Assembly (NCBI GenBank): GCA_964402115.1
Contig: CAYOBW010000215.1
Location: 1-12,111 of the forward strand
Direction: 5' to 3'
DNA length: 12,111 nucleotides
From: CAYOBW01 sp964402115
GTDB lineage: Bacteria > Verrucomicrobiota > Kiritimatiellia > UBA8416 > CAYOBW01
Part shown: positions 7,476 through 12,111 of the stretch, one piece after another
Layout of the letters: every line of letters begins with the position of its first letter
Numbering within the stretch: position 1 is the stretch's first letter
Notes under the pieces: model-generated
Seen by the model: only the letters and a program-made list of their open reading frames with translations
Databases searched by the model: none
Told to the model about the DNA's origin: nothing
Translations under genes and position numbers: made by a program

Positions 7476-8873
7476 ATGAAAGTCCTGACGCGATGGATCG
7501 AACAAATCCTTGTCAACCTGACAATCGCTTCGCTGGCGGCGGTGTACGCCGCGGATATGACGCCGACTCAATCCGTTACGGCAGGCAAGCCCAACGTGCT
7601 GCTGTTGATCGCCGACGATCTGGCCGTGCGGCTGGGGTGTTACGGCGATCCGGTGGCCAAGACGCCCGGCCTTGACCGGCTGGCAGCTGAAGGGGTGTTA
7701 TTCCAGCGGGCCTATGCCCAGGGCGTCGTCTGCACGCCGAGCCGCAAGTCGTTTCTGACCGGCCTGAGCACGAAAGTGACCGGCGCCGGCAGCGACAACT
7801 ACATGCAGGCGCATCCCGAAACTCTGACGGTCAGCCGTTACTTCCGGCAGCACGGGTACCAAGCCATCGGCATCGGCAAGGTCGAGCACACGATGGATTT
7901 TATTGACCGGCAAGGCTGGGACATTCGCGAACCGGGTGAGGGCGGCGACAATCGCGGCAAAGTTCGCAACTTCCTCAAAGCCTCCGACGACGCGCCGAAG
8001 GATTTTGCCACCGTGGACACCCGAACCGACACGGGTGCGACGCCGGACATGGTACGCGGCGAGCGGTTGCTGAGCTTTTGGCGAAAGCAGTGGAATCGAG
8101 AGAAACCGTTTTTTGCCGCACTCGGTTTCCACACGCCGCACTTGCCCTATGACACCCAGCGGCGATACATCGCCATGCACAATCTCGCGCAGATGCCGCT
8201 GGCCAAAACACCGGCGGATGCTTCCACGCCATTGCCGCACGCGTTGCCGTTCCCGCCAATTTATCCGCCCGAAGACAAACAGCGGCAAGCCATCCAAGGC
8301 TACTACGCCGCCGTCTCGATGATGGACGGCGTTGTCAGCCGCCTGCTCGATTACCTGCGCGAGCAAGGATTGCTCGACAACACCATCGTCATCTTCACCG
8401 CGGACCAAGGATATCACCTCGGTTACCGTGGGCTGTGGTGCAAACACTCACTCTATCCAGGCACGCTACAGGTTCCGTTGATCGTGCGTTATCCCAAGGT
8501 CGCCAAGCGCGATGCCCGGGTCGCAGGCATCGTCGAGTTGCTGGACCTGTTTCCTACGCTCACCGAGCTGGCCGAGTTGCCTGCCGCGCCGAACCTGCAT
8601 GGCAAGAGCTTTGCCCGAGTACTCAAAGAACCCAGCGCAGAAGGCAAGTCCGCCGCGTTTGCCGACGACGCGCGTGGTGGTCACGCCGTTTACACCGGAG
8701 ACTGGGCCTACATCGAACGCCAGCCTGTCGGCGAACTCGAACTCTACAATCTGCGCGACGATCCGGAGTGTTACCGCAACCTCGCTGGCAAACCGGAACA
8801 CGCCGAAACGCAACAGCGCCTCGCGCGACAGGTCACCGAATTCTTCCCCGCGCAAGTCATCAGACGGAAATGA
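7476..8873 (+). CDS. Exported formylglycine sulfatase 1, CTPSR type
   Basis: Predicted type I sulfatase (alkaline phosphatase superfamily, S1) that hydrolyses sulfate esters on glycans. It has 465 residues and a signal peptide ending near VYA-AD (about 25). The metal-binding Asp47-Asp48 lies in LLIADDLAVRLGCYGDP. The formylglycine signature is Cys86-Thr-Pro-Ser-Arg followed by KSFLTG, so Cys86 must be oxidised by a formylglycine-generating enzyme that is not in this window. The second metal site is Asp310-Gln311 in TADQGYHLG, and GKVEH holds the Lys/His pair usual near the active site. The general pattern (HLG, GLW-x-K-x-S-L, VPLIV, LLDLFPTL) matches iduronate-2-sulfatase-like members. Several usual residues differ: HKPH is HTPH, LGEHG is LGYRG, and SLFE is SLYP. 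These positions line the substrate pocket in relatives, so specificity may be unusual. The next gene starts 13 bases downstream, indicating co-translation. Confidence 0.93.
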   Translation: MKVLTRWIEQILVNLTIASLAAVYAADMTPTQSVTAGKPNVLLLIADDLAVRLGCYGDPVAKTPGLDRLAAEGVLFQRAYAQGVVCTPSRKSFLTGLSTKVTGAGSDNYMQAHPETLTVSRYFRQHGYQAIGIGKVEHTMDFIDRQGWDIREPGEGGDNRGKVRNFLKASDDAPKDFATVDTRTDTGATPDMVRGERLLSFWRKQWNREKPFFAALGFHTPHLPYDTQRRYIAMHNLAQMPLAKTPADASTPLPHALPFPPIYPPEDKQRQAIQGYYAAVSMMDGVVSRLLDYLREQGLLDNTIVIFTADQGYHLGYRGLWCKHSLYPGTLQVPLIVRYPKVAKRDARVAGIVELLDLFPTLTELAELPAAPNLHGKSFARVLKEPSAEGKSAAFADDARGGHAVYTGDWAYIERQPVGELELYNLRDDPECYRNLAGKPEHAETQQRLARQVTEFFPAQVIRRK

Positions 8874-8878
8874 GGAGA
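8872..8878 (+). promoter_or_regulatory. Shine-Dalgarno of the six-hairpin glycosidase, overlapping the sulfatase stop
   Basis: GAGGAGA shares bases with the TGA stop of sulfatase 1 and lies eight bases before ATG 8887. It fixes that start and ties translation of the two genes together. The longer open frame from 8512 only overlaps sulfatase 1 and is not used. Confidence 0.75.
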
Positions 8879-8886
8879 TTGAAGGT

Positions 8887-10710
8887 ATGAAAACTGCCTT
8901 GATCCTTACCCTGTGGGTGATTTCAGTCGCCCTGCATGCTGCCGAACCAGACTTTCAATCCCAACATCTCGCCGTCGGTTTGTCGCGCAGTGCGCCGGCG
9001 TTCAGCGTGTTTGCGGTGGACTCGCTGGGACACGGGAAGCTCGACCAGAATCCGGTACTCGTGGAGACCAACGCGATGTCCGGTCTGGAACTCGATGGGC
9101 AGACGTACAAACTCAATGGCAAACCGGTCTGGCGCGTCACGTGGAGCGAACGGACACTGACGTTGCGCTCGGACTATGTCGCGGGCGTCGAGGCGCCGCC
9201 GTTTACGCTCACGTTCAACCAGAAGGCCAACCATGCCACGTTGCTCGGCCTGATGAAACCGGGCGAGCGGCAGATGAGCCTGCCGTGCGTGTTGCACCTG
9301 CCGGACATGGGTTCGCTGCGCATCACTGGCGAGGGCAAACTCGACTACGATGCCCGACGTCGTATCAAGCCACCGTTCGTGCGCATCACTTTGCCACCGG
9401 CCACGGCGAAACAGCGGTGCGTCGAGTACCGGCTCGACGTGGTCTCGATTTACCCGGAGCTTCCCGGCATCGAGAAGGATTCGCGCTACGACGGGTTCCG
9501 ACGCGATTGGCTCAACATCTTCCAAGTCAACCCGCGCATTCAGATGCTCGCCAACAACGCCTCCAGCGATCCGTGCGCGTTCACGTTGTTCGAGTACTCC
9601 GACCTCGCCGCACACACACCGCCGCTGGCCGACGGCCTCACCGCCAACGACCTGATCCGCATGACCCTCGACCGCTATCTCGCCGGCGCGAAAGGCTACG
9701 GGCAGGTCGGCTATGGCCCCGACGCGAGCGGCGCCGACGTGATCGGCTGGAAAACGCCGTGGACCTCGCTCGATTCGCTGCCGTCGTTCCTCATCTCGGC
9801 CTGCAACTATGTGAACGGCTCGGGTGACTTGACCTGGGCACAAGCAAACTACGACAAACTCGCCGCGTGGGGCCGCGAGATGTTTGCCGCCGACAAGGAC
9901 GGCAACGGCCTCATCGAATACCCCGGCACCGGCAACTTCGGCGACCGGCCCAAAACCGACCGGCGTCCGGCAAACTGGTGGGACACGATCAACTTCGGCC
10001 ATGAGGACGCCTTCGCCAACGCGCTCGCCTACCGGGCCGCCACGATGTTCGCCGACGTCGCCCGGCGATTGAAGCACGCCGCCGACGCCGAATTTTTCGC
10101 CGCGAAAGCCGTGAAGCTCCGCGCCGCGTACGCGCCGACGTTCCTGAATCCGGCCACCGGCGTGCTGGCCGGCTGGAAGAGCGCCGACGGCCAACTGCAC
10201 GACTACTGGTTCACCTATGTGCAAGGCATGGCGATCACGTTCGGCCTGCTCGACGACAAAACCGCCAACAGCGTGATGGATCGGTTGCTGGCGAAGATGC
10301 AGGCGGTCGGCTATACCAACTTCGCCATTGGCCTGCCCGGCAATCTGGTGCCGGTCAAGAAAGGCGACTACGTCCACGAGAACCACGCGCCCGAAGCCAC
10401 CGGCGAGCCGCGTCTCGACGACGGCAGCGACGGTTTCCAGTTCTACGAAAACGGCGGCGCGACCGGCTGCTGGAGCTACTACACCGTCAAGGCGCTCTAC
10501 CAACTCGGTCGTGTCGAGGACGCTCGGCGCATCTTCCACCCGATGCTCGCCGGCTACGCGGCGGGGAAGTTCCAAGGCTTTGATCCGCAGAGCGGGCGGT
10601 CGTACGACTGGCGCGACTGGCAGGGCGGCGGCCACGGTTACGAGGGCCTGCTGGTGGACAACTACCACGCTCTGCTCGCCGTGCTGGACGATGTGAGGGT
10701 CCGCCCATGA
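8887..10710 (+). CDS. Exported (alpha/alpha)6-barrel (six-hairpin) glycosidase, family unassigned
   Basis: Predicted secreted glycosidase of 607 residues with a signal peptide cleaved near LHA-AE (18). Residues about 20-230 are strand-rich (FAVDSLGHGKL, LTLRSDYVAG, SLRITGEGKL) and look like an N-terminal beta-sandwich. From about 240 to the end the sequence is helical with the pattern of six-hairpin glycosidases: DGNGLIEYPG at 338-347, RRPANWWDTINFGHEDAFANAL with Asp366 and Glu373-Asp374, DYWFTYVQGMAI, GLPGNLVPV, and YENGGATGCWSYY with Glu521. Acidic residues in such WWD and ENGG segments are the best candidates for the catalytic pair, but this is inference. DGNGLIEY-type motifs occur in glycogen debranching, GH63-like and GH116-like barrels, and I cannot place it firmly in any of these. 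It is sandwiched between two sulfatases. The stop TGA overlaps an ATG (ATGA at 10707) that opens a short orphan frame. Confidence 0.8.
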   Translation: MKTALILTLWVISVALHAAEPDFQSQHLAVGLSRSAPAFSVFAVDSLGHGKLDQNPVLVETNAMSGLELDGQTYKLNGKPVWRVTWSERTLTLRSDYVAGVEAPPFTLTFNQKANHATLLGLMKPGERQMSLPCVLHLPDMGSLRITGEGKLDYDARRRIKPPFVRITLPPATAKQRCVEYRLDVVSIYPELPGIEKDSRYDGFRRDWLNIFQVNPRIQMLANNASSDPCAFTLFEYSDLAAHTPPLADGLTANDLIRMTLDRYLAGAKGYGQVGYGPDASGADVIGWKTPWTSLDSLPSFLISACNYVNGSGDLTWAQANYDKLAAWGREMFAADKDGNGLIEYPGTGNFGDRPKTDRRPANWWDTINFGHEDAFANALAYRAATMFADVARRLKHAADAEFFAAKAVKLRAAYAPTFLNPATGVLAGWKSADGQLHDYWFTYVQGMAITFGLLDDKTANSVMDRLLAKMQAVGYTNFAIGLPGNLVPVKKGDYVHENHAPEATGEPRLDDGSDGFQFYENGGATGCWSYYTVKALYQLGRVEDARRIFHPMLAGYAAGKFQGFDPQSGRSYDWRDWQGGGHGYEGLLVDNYHALLAVLDDVRVRP

Positions 10711-10907
10711 ACCGCCTCCTACTCGTTGCGTTCGCGGCAGTGGCGTTTGAAACAGCGCGGGCAGTACGTAAAAGACATACCAGTGCCATCGAGAGGAAGA
10801 CAAATGCTCAAGTGGTCACTCGCCATAGCAGCCACCTTGGCAATCGGAAATGCCGCCTGGGCGGCGGAAAGCCAACGGCCGAATGTGCTCTTCATGATCG
10901 TCGATGA
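10707..10907 (+). pseudogene. Orphan signal-peptide-like start, probably a decayed gene
   Basis: ATG 10707 overlaps the stop of the six-hairpin glycosidase as ATGA. Its first 19 residues (MNRLLLVAFAAVAFETARA) have a perfect signal-peptide plan: a positive n-region, a hydrophobic core and an Ala-x-Ala end. Directly after this the frame turns into basic, low-quality sequence and enters the 5' part of sulfatase 2 in a different frame, ending at 10907. The simplest reading is the 5' end of an exported protein whose body was deleted. It could instead be a short coupling peptide. Coding value beyond about 10765 is doubtful. Confidence 0.3.
10792..10799 (+). promoter_or_regulatory. Shine-Dalgarno of sulfatase 2
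   Basis: AGAGGAAG lies four bases before ATG 10804 (six if counted from its AGGA core) and supports that start for the second sulfatase. Confidence 0.65.
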
Positions 10908-12111
10908 TTTGAATGGGTGGATCGGCTGCCTCGACCCACGTCTGGGTGCGCAGACGCCTCAGATCGACCGCCTGGCCTCCAGGGGAACCTTGTTCGGCAA
11001 TGCCCATTGCGCAGCGCCGGTGTGTAACCCTTCGCGCACCGCCTTGCTCACGGGCCTGCGTCCCTCGACAACCGGCATCTATGACAACTTGCAGGCCGGC
11101 TCGCCGCCAGACCATCCCGTGATGCGCGCGGTGCTATTGCCGCGCTATTTCAAAGACCATGGCTACGTGGTGATGGGCGTCGGCAAGGTCCCCGGTCACT
11201 CGACCGGGCGCTACCGTTGGGACGAATCGTTCGATCCTCCGGAGCGAACGGCTCCTGCGAAACTGCCGCTGAGCAACCCCGGCAAGTTTGACTGGGGCGA
11301 TTGGCCCGATACGCGAGAGAAGATGAGCGACTGGCAACTGGCCGGCTGGGTTTCCGCTGAGTTAGGCAAGCGGCACGCGGTGCCGTTTTTTCTGATGGCA
11401 GGCTTCGTCAAACCGCACCTTCCCTGGTTTGTGCCCCGCGAGTATTTCGATCGGGTGCCGGTCGGGACCGTAACGCCGCCGCCTCTGAGGCTGGACGAAC
11501 GCGAAGGCATACTCACCGGCAAAAAGAACAGGGAAGGTCGCGCAGCGAGCGAGTTGAGGTCGAAGCGGCGCGAGGCTTTCGCAGCCTATCTGGCGGCTTG
11601 CGCCTTCGCCGACGATTGCGTGGGTCGGGTGATGGCCGCGCTCGACGCGGGTCCCAATCGCGACAACACCGTTGTGGTGCTCTGCGGCGACAACGGCTTT
11701 CAGATGGGCGAAAAAAATACGTGGGGCAAAGGCCAACTATGGGAGCAGTCCACGCATGTGCCGCTGATCCTTGCCGGCCCAGGCATTGCGGCGGAGCAGC
11801 GCTGTGGCCAACCTGTCAGTCTGCTGGATCTCTATCCGACGCTCGTCGAGATGTGCGGACTGCCTGTGGCCAAAACACTCGAGGGAGCAAGTCTGGTGCC
11901 TTTACTAAGGAACCCCAACGCCGCGTGGGAGCATGTGGCAATCACAACCAGGGGCTATAAGAACCACGCGGTCCGCACGGAACGCTGGCGCTACATTCGA
12001 TATGCCGACGGGATCGAGGAACTCTATGATCATGCCACCGACCCGCAGGAATGGAAGAATCTCGCCAGCGATGCCAAATACGAAGCGGTGAAGGCAGACT
12101 TGCGCCACCGG
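10804..12111 (+). CDS. Exported formylglycine sulfatase 2, CNPSR type, truncated by the window end
   Basis: Predicted type I sulfatase; 436 codons are visible and the frame is still open at the last base, so only a short C-terminal piece is probably missing. The signal peptide MLKWSLAIAATLAIGNAAWA is cleaved near residue 20. Metal ligands are Asp34-Asp35 in FMIVDDLNGWIGC and Asp296-Asn297 in CGDNGFQMGEKNTWGKG. The formylglycine signature is Cys74-Asn-Pro-Ser-Arg followed by TALLTG. GVGKVPGH holds the Lys/His pair, and FVKPHLPWFVP is the conserved Lys-Pro-His loop. QSTHVPLIL, LLDLYPTLVE, and the C-terminal YIRYADGIEELYDHATDPQE complete a regular iduronate-2-sulfatase or choline-sulfatase-like layout. 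It keeps the Lys that sulfatase 1 has lost in the xPH loop and differs in the signature second residue, so the two probably act on different sulfate positions. Maturation requires a formylglycine-generating enzyme from elsewhere in the genome. Confidence 0.93.
   Translation, partial: MLKWSLAIAATLAIGNAAWAAESQRPNVLFMIVDDLNGWIGCLDPRLGAQTPQIDRLASRGTLFGNAHCAAPVCNPSRTALLTGLRPSTTGIYDNLQAGSPPDHPVMRAVLLPRYFKDHGYVVMGVGKVPGHSTGRYRWDESFDPPERTAPAKLPLSNPGKFDWGDWPDTREKMSDWQLAGWVSAELGKRHAVPFFLMAGFVKPHLPWFVPREYFDRVPVGTVTPPPLRLDEREGILTGKKNREGRAASELRSKRREAFAAYLAACAFADDCVGRVMAALDAGPNRDNTVVVLCGDNGFQMGEKNTWGKGQLWEQSTHVPLILAGPGIAAEQRCGQPVSLLDLYPTLVEMCGLPVAKTLEGASLVPLLRNPNAAWEHVAITTRGYKNHAVRTERWRYIRYADGIEELYDHATDPQEWKNLASDAKYEAVKADLRHR

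Noticed and set aside
8512..8886. Upstream extension of the six-hairpin glycosidase into sulfatase 1
   Set aside because: It overlaps sulfatase 1 in another frame, is Ser/Thr/Arg/Pro-rich without a fold, and the signal peptide plus Shine-Dalgarno place the start at 8887.
8923..10803. Minus-strand open frame of 626 codons opposite the six-hairpin glycosidase
   Set aside because: Same antisense artefact: C-ending third positions on the + strand remove stop codons opposite. Its product resembles no protein I know.

Overview
The window is a GC-rich stretch (above 60% by eye) carrying seven genes, all on the + strand, almost every one with its own Sec-type signal peptide. They encode a set of exported carbohydrate-active enzymes: an SGNH/SASA-type acetylesterase, a GH127 (DUF1680) glycosidase, a GxGYxYP-family putative glycosidase, two formylglycine sulfatases of different type, an unassigned (alpha/alpha)6-barrel glycosidase, and one unrecognised exported protein. 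Secreted Cys-type sulfatases next to GxGYxYP and GH127 proteins, with no SusC/SusD pair in view, fit a Planctomycetes, Verrucomicrobia or Lentisphaerae (PVC) genome best. That is an inference from gene content; no marker gene is present. I see no tRNA, rRNA, CRISPR, transposase, integrase or convincing rho-independent terminator.

Layout: 2-1036 holds an unrecognised exported protein whose true start is probably left of the window. 1244-2440 holds a compact acetylesterase, preceded by a puzzling 150-base in-frame leader with a strong Shine-Dalgarno of its own. 2440-4887 holds GH127, joined to the esterase by a TAATG stop/start overlap. 4977-7334 holds GxGYxYP with a C-terminal beta-sandwich. 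7476-8873 holds sulfatase 1. 8887-10710 holds the six-hairpin glycosidase, 13 bases after sulfatase 1. 10804-12111 holds sulfatase 2, which runs off the right edge with no stop codon. The tight spacing and single direction suggest one transcript, although the gaps of 89 to 207 bases could hold internal promoters I cannot identify.

Working model (inference): an outward-acting catabolic cluster for a decorated polysaccharide. The esterase would remove O-acetyl groups, the two sulfatases would remove sulfate from different positions or sugars, and the three glycosidase-type proteins would cleave the sugars, with GH127 pointing to L-arabinofuranose or a similar furanose. A sulfated, acetylated arabinose-containing algal or plant glycan would fit. 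The sulfatases need a formylglycine-generating enzyme encoded elsewhere.

The least expected structure lies between the genes. Three gaps hold short open pieces that look like parts of proteins: a C-terminal-like tail at about 1021-1077, another at 7337-7438, and an orphan signal-peptide-like start at 10707. Together with the esterase, which lacks its usual N-terminal domain, they hint that the cluster has been trimmed by deletions.
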